From: Nocardia abscessus NBRC 100374
GTDB lineage: Bacteria > Actinomycetota > Actinomycetes > Mycobacteriales > Mycobacteriaceae
Reading direction: 5' to 3'
Assembly (NCBI RefSeq): GCF_000308455.1
Contig: NZ_BAFP01000273.1
Location: 1-64,000 of the forward strand
DNA: 64,000 nt
The position numbers and the translations under genes are program-made. Numbering within the stretch: the stretch's first letter is position 1; each line of letters opens with the position of its first letter. The notes below the pieces were generated by a model. The model saw only the letters and a list, made by a program, of their open reading frames with translations, was not told the DNA's origin and did no database searches. Below are positions 26,436 to 35,572 of this stretch, piece after piece.

Positions 26436-27069
26436 CGTGCTGAGATCTCCTGAGCAACTGGAGGGATCGACGCCGACCGCGAACGCGGCCCGTTTTCAAC
26501 AGCAGTAACGGGTGACGCCAGCCATCCAGCAAGCGGTACGCCGGCATGCTCAGCGTTCACACCGCCAGATGCCCGATGCGATGGTCGACGAATGGCACAC
26601 TCGCGCTCGCGCTTCGGCCAGCGGCATGCTAGGTGAGCCGGGATCACCGAGACCACCGACACGAACGCAGAACACCACGCAAGCTGGCCGACTACCCGCA
26701 ATCGGCCCTCGGTAACCCACAGCAACGTCATGCCACGTATTCGGACAACAACCCGTGAATCTTGAGGACATCACGGCGAGCCGCACCGACACGCCGAAAC
26801 ACACACCCCGAACCATGAATGCCGCCATCCGACAGACACCTTTGGCTTCCGTCGCATCCGCTACGAAGCCGTAGGAGGTTTCCTGTTGGCTCCGATCGAA
26901 CGCGAAGCCGGGGTCGTATGGCTAGGCGAACACGTCGGCGCGACGATGGTGATAGCTACACCAAACGCAGCTCAGATATGCAGCGCACGCCGGTTCGAAA
27001 TGTGCAGAGCTTCCTGACACTATCCATCGACCGCAGCGAAATATCATGAAGGAAGACGTCTGCGGCCAC

Positions 27070-27165
27070 GGCCTAGGAGGACTTGAACCTCCGTATCCCA
27101 CGACCGCAAAAACTGCTGGTCACGGCTTCGAAATGCCACCCTGCCAGCGGATTTGAACCACATCT
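27070..27165 (-). tRNA. Two tRNA-like T-arm remnants
   Basis: On the minus strand GGAGG-TTCAAGT-CCTCC (27075-27092) is a perfect T-stem/loop, and GTGGTTCAAATCCGC (about 27146-27162) is a second. Neither has a matching acceptor and anticodon stem around it, so these are broken tRNA genes or att relics, not functional tRNAs. Confidence 0.3.
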
Positions 27166-27177
27166 CAAGACGTTTGG

Positions 27178-27201
27178 GTACGTTTCAATACGCAAACGTA
27201 C
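27178..27201. repeat. Perfect 8-bp inverted repeat
   Basis: GTACGTTT (27178-27185) and AAACGTAC (27194-27201) with an 8-base loop. No T-run follows, so an operator or a recombination site is as likely as a terminator. Confidence 0.5.
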
Positions 27202-27769
27202 ACGTTCCTGGTGACATGCCACCAGCGAAAACACTGGCCCGATGAGTTGTATCGGTGACCGCGCCACCAGCTATCTCCCGCGACTCCTAGGCGCGATTGT
27301 CCCTCCGGAGGCGGGCCTCCCTGATGGGACACGCTTCCCTGCCCAGGTTCGGCCGGTCCATCCCCACCGACTGGGCGCCGGGTGCCTCAGCGGGAACAGC
27401 TCGCCCCTCACGCCGCCCTCCTGGATCCGATCCACCAGCACCCGGTCGCGATTTCGATGTCTGGGCACGCTGGTCACAGCGGCGGATGCTGCGGGGTCGG
27501 GCCGATCGGCCAAACCATGGTCCCTCGCTTCGTCCCCCCACTAGCCGAACACCGGTTCGCAGCACTGACCATTTTCGGCCCACGGCCGTCGACCGACACG
27601 CGATGACTCGTCAGCCAATGACGGAAGGGACTTGTCGATGCAGAAGCTCACGAATAGCTCTCGACAGCAGATAGCGAACGGTGTTGGATACCCCACAGAG
27701 CTTTCGTTGCAGGTACCAGCACCACAGACGCGCCGCTACAGCGCAACGGCTTGGGAGGGGGTTGCCCGG

Positions 27770-28378
27770 ATGGATGTCGATCTGACGTGTCCGCACTGCC
27801 ACCGACTCGACTGGGTGCAGAGTGTGCCCGCTCTGTATGCCGATGGCGTGTCGACCAGCTTCGGGACGAACGTCTATACCGGCGTGGCAGTCGCCTCGAG
27901 CGGCCTGGTGCCGGTAGTCGGCACTGCCACCGTCGACCGCACCCACACCACAGCACTCGCCCACAGCCTCGCCCGCGAGCCCGCCCGCACCCCCGCCGGG
28001 TGGCTGACCTTCTTCGCACTGGTGCTGCTCGTGCCAGCCATGTCATCGATCGTTCCGGCGATCGTTTCGATCGCCCACCCCGCGCCCGGGGTTTCGCACG
28101 GGGTTGCCGCCCTGGCCATAGTCATGTTCCTCGGGGCCTTGGCGACACCTGGCGCTGTCCTGCTCACTGTCGCGGTGTGCCGTATTCGCCGCAACGGCCG
28201 AATCGTGCGGGGACGTCGCAACGCGCATGCGGTGTGGCAGGCCGGTTTCTACTGCCATCGGTGCGGTGTAGCGTTCTGGCCTCACTCTCCGGCACCGGGT
28301 GTTCCCGCTCACCAGGCATTCGCCCCGCAGCAGTTCCGCTGGTTGGTGTGGAATGCCGGTGGCTACGCCAACGCCTGA
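27770..28378 (+). CDS. Membrane protein with two zinc-ribbon halves
   Basis: 202 residues. N-terminal CPHCHR (residues 6-11) and C-terminal CHRCGVAFWPH form CxxC pairs that may make one zinc ribbon across the chain. Between them are two membrane helices (WLTFFALVLLVPAMSSIVPAIV and AALAIVMFLGALATPGAVLLT). The ATG at 27770 has a strong purine-rich ribosome site (GGGAGGGGG). Function unknown. Confidence 0.65.
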   Translation: MDVDLTCPHCHRLDWVQSVPALYADGVSTSFGTNVYTGVAVASSGLVPVVGTATVDRTHTTALAHSLAREPARTPAGWLTFFALVLLVPAMSSIVPAIVSIAHPAPGVSHGVAALAIVMFLGALATPGAVLLTVAVCRIRRNGRIVRGRRNAHAVWQAGFYCHRCGVAFWPHSPAPGVPAHQAFAPQQFRWLVWNAGGYANA

Positions 28379-28435
28379 TCTCACCGGGCTCGACGACGGC
28401 CGCGTCGAGGGACAGCCAGTCCAGCCATGACAGCT

Positions 28436-29422
28436 TCAGGTCCGGGGGAAGTGAACGTCTCGAGTCGGTAGCCGCACCTCGGCGGGATCGATCTCGGCGC
28501 GCAATCCCCGCCAGCTCGGATGTCGCAAGGCGCCGACATACTCGCGGTACTCGACGGTGCCCACCAGCTGTGGTCTCACCCAGCGCGCCGCCGTCATCCG
28601 CCAGGATGGTGCCGATCGGTCGAACGGGCTGTCGGTTGTGGTCAATGCCTTCAACCGCTCGAGCAGTGCCCGGCGCGCTGCCACTGTGAAGCCGGTGCCG
28701 ACGTGCCCGACGTAGACCAAACGGTCCGACTCGTCATAGGCACCCAGGATCAAGGAGCCGAGCGCACCACGCTCGCCGCCGCCGCTGCTGCTGGGAACCC
28801 ATCCGGCGATGACCACCTCTGTCGTCTGGCGGATCGCCGTCTTCAGCCACAGCCGCGAGCGCGTCCCGGGCCGGTACACGGAGTCGACGCGTTTGCTGAC
28901 CACACCTTCCAGCCGGTGGGAGGCTGCGGTGTCGAGCATGGTGTCGACCGGGATGTCGGTCCAGTACGGCGGGACGCGTACCCCGGCACCGGTGAGGTCG
29001 AGTTCGGCCAGGCGGGCGCGCCGCTCGACATACGACAGGGCCATGGAGCTGGCGCCGTCGAGTTCGAGCAGGTCGAACACGAACAGCTGCACCGGCACCG
29101 CCCGCACCAGTTCGCGGGCAGGCCGGGTCAGATGCATGCGCTGCTGGAGCCGGGCGAACGACGGCGCGCCGGTAGCCGGGTCGAGGGCGACGATCTCACC
29201 GTCGAGGATCATGTCGGTGCCGGGCGGGCGCTGCGCGAGCCCTGCGGTCAACTCCGGATAGCACACAGTGATGTTGTTGCGGTTGCGACTGAACAATTCC
29301 ACCCGCTCACCGGCGAGGCGGCAAATGGCGCGCATCCCGTCCCACTTCATCTCGATCGCCCACCGGCCTGGCGTATCAGGCGGCCGACCCGCGGTCGCCA
29401 GCATCGGTGCCGGCACAGACAC
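28436..29422 (-). CDS. ATP-dependent DNA ligase
   Basis: 328 residues, minimal LigC/LigD-ligase type. Motif I EMKWDGMRAI has the AMP-accepting Lys (about 26); motif III ILDGEIVALDP; motif IV LEGVVSKR; motif V SRLWLKTA; then an OB-fold C-terminal domain. It lacks the polymerase and phosphoesterase domains of full LigD. GTG 29422 is the best start near motif I. It would seal nicks in accessory repair or replication and may belong to a mobile replicon. Divergent from a small gene across a palindromic region. Confidence 0.85.
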   Translation of the reverse strand: MSVPAPMLATAGRPPDTPGRWAIEMKWDGMRAICRLAGERVELFSRNRNNITVCYPELTAGLAQRPPGTDMILDGEIVALDPATGAPSFARLQQRMHLTRPARELVRAVPVQLFVFDLLELDGASSMALSYVERRARLAELDLTGAGVRVPPYWTDIPVDTMLDTAASHRLEGVVSKRVDSVYRPGTRSRLWLKTAIRQTTEVVIAGWVPSSSGGGERGALGSLILGAYDESDRLVYVGHVGTGFTVAARRALLERLKALTTTDSPFDRSAPSWRMTAARWVRPQLVGTVEYREYVGALRHPSWRGLRAEIDPAEVRLPTRDVHFPRT

Positions 29423-29437
29423 ACCAGACAGCGTATC

Positions 29438-29474
29438 CCTAGCGAATACCAACCGGGTGGTGTTGTTCGCTAGG
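29438..29474. promoter_or_regulatory. 9-bp inverted repeat in a divergent promoter region
   Basis: CCTAGCGAA (29438-29446) and TTCGCTAGG (29466-29474), perfect arms with a 19-base spacer, lie between the start of the DNA ligase gene and that of the small plus-strand gene. The position suits a shared operator. Confidence 0.5.
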
Positions 29475-29483
29475 CTCGGGCGT

Positions 29484-29666
29484 GTGCAGTTCGAGGAAGG
29501 CTCCCTGATCCACCTGGTCGCGGGCGGAGTGAGCGTATTCCGCATCATCGAGCTCGGCGTCGACGGTGACCCGACCACAGCGCTCGTGCAAGCAGTCGAC
29601 GACTCCCCCGGCACCTACCCGTGGCCGACCGACCTGGCCCACGCGGTGCCCGCCGAGCAGCCCTAG
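29484..29666 (+). CDS. Small protein of unknown function
   Basis: 60 residues, VQFEEGSLIHLVAGGVSV at the start, acidic, with a proline-rich end. GTG 29484 follows the inverted repeat directly, with no clear ribosome site, so a leaderless start is possible. No family recognised. Confidence 0.45.
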   Translation: MQFEEGSLIHLVAGGVSVFRIIELGVDGDPTTALVQAVDDSPGTYPWPTDLAHAVPAEQP

Positions 29667-29712
29667 CCTCGCACCCCCGCATCTGCTCTTTCGACCAGCC
29701 GTCCGCATTGCC

Positions 29713-30279
29713 TCAGGTGTTCAACGGGTCCGTGGGCAACGCTGATCGCGATGACTCCGCGGTGTCGTCGGTGCCGGCGACCGGTGGTGTCCGTGTACGC
29801 GGCTGTGCCGTGGTCGGTCCGACACGCTCGAGTTCAGTCGCCGCGACGGCCGCTGAGGAGGATGGTTGCGGTGGTGTGGTGGCGCGAGCGCCGCGGGCGG
29901 CGGCGATCAGTTGCCGAGCCAGTTTGGGACTGATCTCGAACAACTCAGCGACATCCTGCTCAGAGCCACCATGGTCACCGATGACGGCAGCGGCCTCGGC
30001 CTGGTCGGCGCGGTAGCGGGCGATCTCGCTCCCGGCGCGCTCCTCGAGGTCGCTGATCTGCTGCCGCAACGCGGCGATGTTCTGATCACGCCGGGTTTCG
30101 CAGGCGGTGATCGCTTCCCAATCGGTGAGGTAGCGCTTGACCGCCTCCTGGATCGCGCGCTCTTTCTGGCGCGCCAGTTCTCGACGCCGTTTGCTGCGAG
30201 CGCGTGAGCGTTCCAGTCGTGCCACGAGTTCCGGGGATCGAGCTGTGCGCGGGGACCGCGGTGGGCGACGCGAGGACAT
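29713..30279 (-). CDS. Coiled-coil protein of accessory replicon type
   Basis: 188 residues. A very basic N-terminus, a long charged helix (ARLERSRARSKRRRELARQKERAIQEAVKRYLTDWEAI) likely to form a coiled coil, a short HTH-like segment (EQDVAELFEISPKLARQLIAAAR, about residues 107-129), and a disordered Pro/Thr-rich tail. It could bind DNA. It is divergent from the PP-loop gene and probably part of the same host module. Confidence 0.6.
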   Translation of the reverse strand: MSSRRPPRSPRTARSPELVARLERSRARSKRRRELARQKERAIQEAVKRYLTDWEAITACETRRDQNIAALRQQISDLEERAGSEIARYRADQAEAAAVIGDHGGSEQDVAELFEISPKLARQLIAAARGARATTPPQPSSSAAVAATELERVGPTTAQPRTRTPPVAGTDDTAESSRSALPTDPLNT

Positions 30280-30426
30280 GGCCGGCCTCCTGAAGTCTTC
30301 GGGCCCGCCTGCGATTCTCCCGCGCTCGATCCTACCCGCCCGGCTACCGCCTCCCGGGCGAATCCCGGCGCCTTATCCCCTGTCGCCGACCGCATTCCAT
30401 CCATCCGAAATCGAGGAGGCCCTGCA

Positions 30427-30813
30427 ATGGCAGCAGTTGCTTCTCCGGCATGGCGAACAATGGCCTCTCCCCCCGCTCAGGAACTGCTGCCCTCGAGTGG
30501 TGGTGATGTGCTGGCTTCGGGCCCGAACCTGCTCGGCTACGACCATTACTTGATCAGTCTCAGTGGCGGCAAAGACAGTCAAGCCCTTCTGGATGTCCTC
30601 GTGGAACTGTGCGCCGAGGCCGGCGTCCTCGACCGCGTCACGACCGTCCATGCCGACATGGGTCGCTCGGATTGGCCGGGCACGGTCGCGCTCGCTCGTG
30701 AGCACGCCGAGCACTACGGGCTGCGTCATGAGCTGGTGGCCCGCACCGGCTGCGATCTGCTCGACCGCGTCGCCGAACGCGGCAAGTGGCCGGACAAGGA
30801 CAGGCGCTGGTGC
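30427..30813 (+). pseudogene. PAPS-reductase/DndC-like PP-loop gene, 5' part (split by E1)
   Basis: First 129 residues of an ATP-pyrophosphatase of the PAPS-reductase family. PP-loop SLSGGKDSQALLD (about 45-57), VTTVHADMGRSDWPGT, and RRWC at the break. ATG 30427 has a strong GAGGAGG site. Element E1 enters after the Cys codon (GC at 30812-30813), so the current frame reads a short false tail and stops at 30834. Joined at the GC to 57493 it gives RRWC-TSDFKRGPI, the conserved family motif, in frame, 316 residues in all. As it stands it lacks the C-terminal half and should be inactive. Confidence 0.9.
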
Positions 30814-30821
30814 ACAGTTGA

Positions 30822-30829
30822 CTGCACCA
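30822..30829. repeat. E1 left terminal inverted repeat
   Basis: CTGCACCA, 8 bases inside the target GC. The intervening ACAGTTGA nearly equals the ACCGTTGA at the left end of E3. Confidence 0.75.
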
Positions 30830-30885
30830 TCTGACCTTCCTCCATCATGGCGGCCAAATCGTTGTTGCGTTGGAGGAGAACTGGA

Positions 30886-31304
30886 TTGGACATCTATCAG
30901 CAGTTGATGCAAGGCCGAGCCACGCTTCCACGCGCCGGGCTGGTCGTCCCAACCGATCGTGCGCACCCGCCGTTCGTGGTGCTGGATCGCGCCGATGTCG
31001 AGATCGTGGCGGTGACCGAGTATCTGGCCGAGTTGGCACTCGGCGACTCCAGTCCCTTGACCTGCCGCAGCTATGCATACGATCTGCTGCGCTGGTTCCG
31101 CTTTCTCTGGGTACTCGACGTAGACTGGACACAGGCTACCCAGTCCGAGGTGGCTGTGATGGTCGGATGGCTACGCACCGCCCCGAATCCACAGCGTCAA
31201 CGTCATAAAGCGGAGTCTCCAACTCCGGGAACCGTGAATCTTCGTACCGGCAAACCTGCTCTCGCCGCCGGGTATGCGCGCACGACCATCAACCACGCCT
31301 TATC
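30886..31304 (+). pseudogene. E1 tnpA1 tyrosine recombinase, 5' part (split by E2)
   Basis: 139 residues: the SAM-like core-binding domain of a tyrosine recombinase (YLAELALGDSSPLTCRSYAYDLLRWFRFLWVLDVDW), matching the N-terminus of the E3 TnpA (LRSYGMDLLRWWRFMQAVEVDW). TTG 30886 has a perfect GGAGGAG site at 30872-30878. E2 enters after TTATC (31304). Joining to 34795 restores HALSAVSGFYAHHG in frame and a 398-residue protein. The present frame runs into E2 and ends at 31455 without catalytic residues. Confidence 0.88.
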
Positions 31305-31310
31305 AGTTAC

Positions 31311-31321
31311 GTGGAATCTGA
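31311..31321. repeat. E2 left terminal inverted repeat
   Basis: GTGGAATCTGA, exact reverse complement of the right end at 34776-34786. Confidence 0.85.
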
Positions 31322-31372
31322 CTGCGGCGGCGACTATCTCGCTGCGGTACGACCACGAACTGAGGAGATGCG

Positions 31373-32440
31373 TTGGGCACAGTAGCGCTGACGGAGAAGT
31401 GGCCGGTGCTCGGCCGGCACGCACAGGCTGCCGTCTGGTTGCAGATATGGGCTGATCTCGGACGTGCGCCACGGACGATGGACGCCTATGCGCGCGGACT
31501 GGCCGAATACCTTGAGATGTGCGATCGGGCGCAGGTCGACCCAGTGGAGGCCGATCGAGCCCATATCGCACGGTATGTCCGGGAATTGGCGGAGCGGCCG
31601 AGTCGGCGGGGCGCGAATGTGGTGTCGATCGACTCGGGCGCCGGTCTGGCGAATGCGACTCTGCAGCAGCGGATGGTTCCCGTGAGGCTGTTTTACGATT
31701 TCTTGGTCGAGGAGGGTGTTCGGGAGTCGAATCCCGTTGGGCGGGGCCGCTATACGTCACGCAGCGGTGGTGGCGGCCAGCAGCGTGGCTTGATCCCACG
31801 GTTGACCAAGCTGCCGTGGATTCCTACTGAGTCGCAGTGGTTGGAGCTGCTGGCCGTGGCGGCGGAGGAGCCGGTCCGCAACCGGGTGATGCTGGCGCTC
31901 GCCTACGACGCGGCGTTGCGGCGGGAGGAGTTGTGCTCACTGCGGACAGACGATCTCGATCCTGCCCGCAGGATGCTTCGGATCCGCGCGGAGACGACGA
32001 AGAACCGGCTGGAACGGGTGGTGCCCTATTCCGCGACGACCGGGGCGCTGCTGTCGGGCTACCTGGCTCACCGAGCGACGATCAGCCGGGCACGGGGACC
32101 GTTGTTCTTATCGGAGTCGCGCCGCAACCGCGCAGCGCCGCTAACTCTGTGGGCCTGGTCGAAAGTGGTGCGACGGCTGGCGTTGGCGGCCGAGCTGCCC
32201 CAGTTCTCCACGCACACCACTCGGCACCTGTGCTTGACCGATCTGGCGCGCATGGGCTGGGAGCTGCACGCGATTGCCACGTTCGCTGGCCATCGCTCGA
32301 CCGACTCCACACTCGCCTACATCCATCTGTCCGGCCGCGATTTAGCCGAAAAGCTCAGTCGCGGAATGGAGCACATCCACGGCTGGCGGGTCCGAACCCT
32401 GGCCCAGCTCGCAATCGAGTCAGAGGCGGGCAATCCGTGA
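31373..32440 (+). CDS. E2 short tyrosine recombinase (TnpA-like)
   Basis: 355 residues. N-terminal core-binding domain (APRTMDAYARGLAEYLEMC), then the catalytic domain: Arg in DAALRREELCSL, HxxR in HTTRHLCLTDLA, second His in FAGHRSTDST and nucleophile Tyr in LAYIHLS. All catalytic residues are present. TTG 31373 has GAGGAG at 31362-31367. Its stop overlaps the next start (GTGA), so the two recombinases are coupled. Expected to cut and join the element ends together with its partner. Confidence 0.9.
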   Translation: MGTVALTEKWPVLGRHAQAAVWLQIWADLGRAPRTMDAYARGLAEYLEMCDRAQVDPVEADRAHIARYVRELAERPSRRGANVVSIDSGAGLANATLQQRMVPVRLFYDFLVEEGVRESNPVGRGRYTSRSGGGGQQRGLIPRLTKLPWIPTESQWLELLAVAAEEPVRNRVMLALAYDAALRREELCSLRTDDLDPARRMLRIRAETTKNRLERVVPYSATTGALLSGYLAHRATISRARGPLFLSESRRNRAAPLTLWAWSKVVRRLALAAELPQFSTHTTRHLCLTDLARMGWELHAIATFAGHRSTDSTLAYIHLSGRDLAEKLSRGMEHIHGWRVRTLAQLAIESEAGNP

Positions 32441-34758
32441 GGGCACGATCTTCGGCGGCCGTTGCGATGATGCCCGCGGCTCCACGCTGGCGCTGGCCGG
32501 TCCGTGTCGACCAATACGACTGCTCTGCGGCACTCTCGGACGCTGAGCAGGCCGCGCTCGAGACCCTCGGCTGGGAGGTTCGCAGTTGGCCCGAGCGATG
32601 GCAGGACCCTGAGCATCCGCAGTGGTCGCGGGTCGGTCGGTTGGTGCTTCCACTCGCCCGGGCTGTCGAACAACTCGAGGTAGTGGACGATTGGCACCAT
32701 CGTCGGTCGGCCAGAGACGCCGTCGCAGTGATTCTGCAGGGCTGCGCAACCCACGGGGCGAGCTTCTGGGCCTGGGACGCGGCTGGCTGGGCGGCCATCT
32801 TGGGAACCAGCGGAAATGCTTTCCTGGCAACCTATCCGCGATGGGCGCGCACGTCTGTGAGGTCCTACGCGATCGCTCTGGCCTACCTGTTCGGGTTCAC
32901 CGAGCTGAACCTTCTGGGCAATGTCGGTCGCGGCGCAGTCGCTCGAAAGGTGTTCGGCGAGGCCATCATCGACCAGGCCGTGGAACGGGTCACCTCGGTA
33001 CTGCACGGCTGGGGGCAGCGGTCACCGCAAGTGACCGTGCGCACCGCGAGCCTGGTCTGCCATGCGCTTCTACTCAACCGCAGCCCGTTGCTGTCCGATC
33101 TGTCCGACGACGTGCTGAACGGGCTGCGAACGAACATGTCGATCCCGTATTCGCTGCGTCAGAATGTCCACAGCCTCCATCGAGCCCTGGCGGCACTCGG
33201 GCATGTCGGCCCACCGCGACCGCCGGCGCGGTTGGCCCTGGCGCCAGCGGAGGGCGTGGACCCGGTCTGGGCTGATTGGGTGCAGCGCTGGCACGACACG
33301 TCGCCTCTCCCGGTCTCGGGCAGAAAGGGCAGGCGCAACCAGATGCTGCGGATGGGGCGGTGGCTGGCGGTCGAGCATCCCGACATTCGGGAGCCGGGAC
33401 AGTGGACCCGAGAACTGTGTGCTGCCTGGGTCGCTGCCGTCGACCGCCTTCGAATCGGGGACTTCACGCAGAATGATGAGTCGCTGCGGGACCGCATCGG
33501 CGAGCCGCTGATGCCGCGCACGAAGAGCGGCCTGCTCGCCGGGGCCCGCCAGTTCTTCCGCGATTGCCAGGAATGGGGCTGGATTCCTCGGCGCTTTGAC
33601 CCCACTCGCGCGCTAGCCACCCCGCGCAGCATCCGCGCCCTCATCGGCCCCGATCCGCGGGTGATCGCCGACGACATCTGGGCAAAGCTGCTCTGGGCCG
33701 GTCTCAACCTGGAGCACAACGACGTCTACACCGACCCCGTCGGCCGCAAGCACCCCATCGAACTGCTCAGAGCGTTGGCGCTGACCTGGCTGTTCGCCGG
33801 ATTGCGCAGCGACGAGATCGTCCGGCTGCGGGTCGGGTGCATTCGCTGGCAACGTGAGGACGTGGCTCTTCTCGGCGACACTGACGAGATGCTCGGCAAA
33901 GAGGACGTCTGCCTGCTGGACGTTCCGGTTCACAAGACCGGGACAGCCTTCACCAAACCGGTCGACCCGATCGTCGGCCAAGCTATCGCCGCCTGGGAGG
34001 CCGTCCGACCGACACAACCCGCCGTCCAGGACCGCAAGACCAGCGAACGAGTGCACCTGCTGTTCTCCTACCGCGCACAGGGAATCGGCAGGCAGTACTT
34101 GAACATTCGCATCATCCCCGCGCTCTGCTCGAAAGCGGGCGTGCCGACCGCCGACGTCCGCGGCAACATCACCAGCCACCGGGCGAGATCGACGATCGCC
34201 AGTCAGCTCTACAACGCCAAAGAACCGATGACGCTGTTCGAGCTCCAGGCATGGCTTGGCCACCGAAGTCCTTCAGCGACACAGCATTACGCCAAAATTG
34301 CCCCGACCACCCTGGCGAAGGCTTACAGCGACGCCGGGTACTTCGCCCGCAACGTCCGCACGATCGAAGTGCTCGTCGACCGCGACGCCGTCGCCTCCGG
34401 GGCAGCGGCATCGGGACAGCCTTGGCAGTACTACGACCTCGGCCACGGTTACTGCACCTACAGCTTCTTCGAACAGTGCCCTCACCGAATGGCCTGCGCG
34501 CGTTGCGATTTCTACACACCGAAGGACTCAAGCAAGGCACAACTGCTGGAGGCGAAGGAGAATCTACAGCGCATGCTGGCCAACCTCCCGCTCACCGAGG
34601 ACGAACAGGCAGCGGTCGACGACGGCCAGGCCGCCCTCGACCGTCTACTGGAACGACTGATCGACGTCCCAACCCCCGACGGCGCAACGCCCCGCGAGAT
34701 CGCCGCGCCAGCGTCCTCCAGCCTGCTCCCGATCGTTGCGGTTAACCAGCGCAAATAG
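32437..34758 (+). CDS. E2 long tyrosine recombinase (TnpB-like)
   Basis: 773 residues. A long N-terminal region of about 400 residues precedes the recombinase domain, which has Arg in FAGLRSDEIVRL, HxxR in SHRARSTIASQL, and WLGHRSPSATQHYAKI with the second His and the Tyr. The C-terminus has a cysteine cluster (CTYSFFEQCPHRMACARCDFY), probably zinc-binding, followed by a helical tail. GTG 32437 overlaps the preceding stop; the open frame upstream is a shadow of the first recombinase. Complete and probably active. Confidence 0.9.
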   Translation: MRARSSAAVAMMPAAPRWRWPVRVDQYDCSAALSDAEQAALETLGWEVRSWPERWQDPEHPQWSRVGRLVLPLARAVEQLEVVDDWHHRRSARDAVAVILQGCATHGASFWAWDAAGWAAILGTSGNAFLATYPRWARTSVRSYAIALAYLFGFTELNLLGNVGRGAVARKVFGEAIIDQAVERVTSVLHGWGQRSPQVTVRTASLVCHALLLNRSPLLSDLSDDVLNGLRTNMSIPYSLRQNVHSLHRALAALGHVGPPRPPARLALAPAEGVDPVWADWVQRWHDTSPLPVSGRKGRRNQMLRMGRWLAVEHPDIREPGQWTRELCAAWVAAVDRLRIGDFTQNDESLRDRIGEPLMPRTKSGLLAGARQFFRDCQEWGWIPRRFDPTRALATPRSIRALIGPDPRVIADDIWAKLLWAGLNLEHNDVYTDPVGRKHPIELLRALALTWLFAGLRSDEIVRLRVGCIRWQREDVALLGDTDEMLGKEDVCLLDVPVHKTGTAFTKPVDPIVGQAIAAWEAVRPTQPAVQDRKTSERVHLLFSYRAQGIGRQYLNIRIIPALCSKAGVPTADVRGNITSHRARSTIASQLYNAKEPMTLFELQAWLGHRSPSATQHYAKIAPTTLAKAYSDAGYFARNVRTIEVLVDRDAVASGAAASGQPWQYYDLGHGYCTYSFFEQCPHRMACARCDFYTPKDSSKAQLLEAKENLQRMLANLPLTEDEQAAVDDGQAALDRLLERLIDVPTPDGATPREIAAPASSSLLPIVAVNQRK

Positions 34759-34775
34759 CCCACGGACTTGACATT

Positions 34776-34786
34776 TCAGATTCCAC
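34776..34786. repeat. E2 right terminal inverted repeat
   Basis: TCAGATTCCAC, exact reverse complement of the left arm. Confidence 0.85.
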
Positions 34787-34794
34787 ATAATGTC

Positions 34795-35572
34795 GGCGGT
34801 CAGCGGTTTCTACGCCCACCATGGCTACTTCGGTCGTGGCCCGGTGATCAATCCGGTGCCGGTGTCACCGCAGCGGCGAGCAGCGCTGGCTCATCGGAGC
34901 CCGCTGGAGCCGACGCCGCAGACGCGGCGTGCCCGGTTGCGGCAGCGGGTCGTGGATCGGCCGCCGCGTGCGATTCCGGATCCGCTCTGGGATGCGCTGT
35001 TCGAGGCGATGGGTTGCGAACGCGACCGCGCGTTGTTGGAGTTCTTCGTCTCGAGCGGTGCGCGCGCCACCGAGCTGCTCGGGGTGGCTCCTGAGGATGT
35101 CGACTGGGCCGGGCGACGAATCTATGTCATTTCCAAAGGGATGGGCCTCCGTGAGCCGATTCCGGCGTCGCCGCAGGCGTTCGTCCGGCTGGCGCGCTAT
35201 CTCACCGAGATCGGGACACCGCCTCAGGGTCAGTCGATCTGGCGTGCTCGTCGCGGTCCGGACAGGCCGATGACCTATTGGGCGCTGCGGCGGGTGCTGC
35301 AACGCGCCAACGACCTTCTCGGCACCAACTGGACGTTGCACGACATGCGCCACACCGCGGCCACTCGCATGGCCAACAGCGGCCGTCTGCTGTTGCACGA
35401 GGTCCAGTTGATCCTGCGGCACGCGAACATCGAGACCACCAGCCGCTATGTCACCGTGGGGATCGAGGAATTGTTCGACAAACTGTCTGAGCACTACAGC
35501 CGGGAACGGCCCGCTCAGTCCTACAGCGCCCATTACGATCCGTCCGACATCGAGGCGGTGTTCGGTGCCTAG
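34795..35572 (+). pseudogene. E1 tnpA1 tyrosine recombinase, 3' part
   Basis: 258 residues carrying the whole catalytic domain: Arg in SSGARATELLGV, HDMRHTAATRMA, LRHANIETTSRY (second His is in LRHAN, Tyr after TTSR). An ATG at 34790, partly formed by the E2 end (ATAATG), opens the frame, so a catalytic-domain-only protein might still be made. About half its residues match the E3 TnpA over the same region (RALAHRNP versus RAALAHRSP; HDLRHSAAARMA versus HDMRHTAATRMA). Confidence 0.88.

Larger units (their letters stand above)
26436..27769. other. Long gene-poor region with tRNA-like debris
   Basis: About 1.3 kb without a convincing gene. A plus-strand frame ending at 27017 contains a protein-like stretch (RYEAVGGFLLAPIEREAGV, WLGEHVGATMVIATPN) but no good start; it may be a relic. 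Two tRNA T-arm-like segments and a perfect 8-bp inverted repeat lie at 27070-27201. Confidence 0.4.
31305..34792 (+). mobile_element. E2: about 3.5-kb recombinase-only element inside tnpA1
   Basis: Perfect 11-bp inverted repeats, GTGGAATCTGA (31311-31321) and TCAGATTCCAC (34776-34786), lie 6 bases from each insertion point (AGTTAC on the left, ATAATG on the right, then TC shared with the target). Contents are only two tyrosine recombinases of 355 and 773 aa. End sequences differ from E1/E3, so it is another family. Removal restores tnpA1 exactly in frame. Confidence 0.9.

Noticed and set aside
31837..32436. Upstream extension of the long E2 recombinase to 973 residues
   Set aside because: This part overlaps the catalytic domain of the short recombinase in another frame; GTG 32437 with a 4-base overlap is the natural start.
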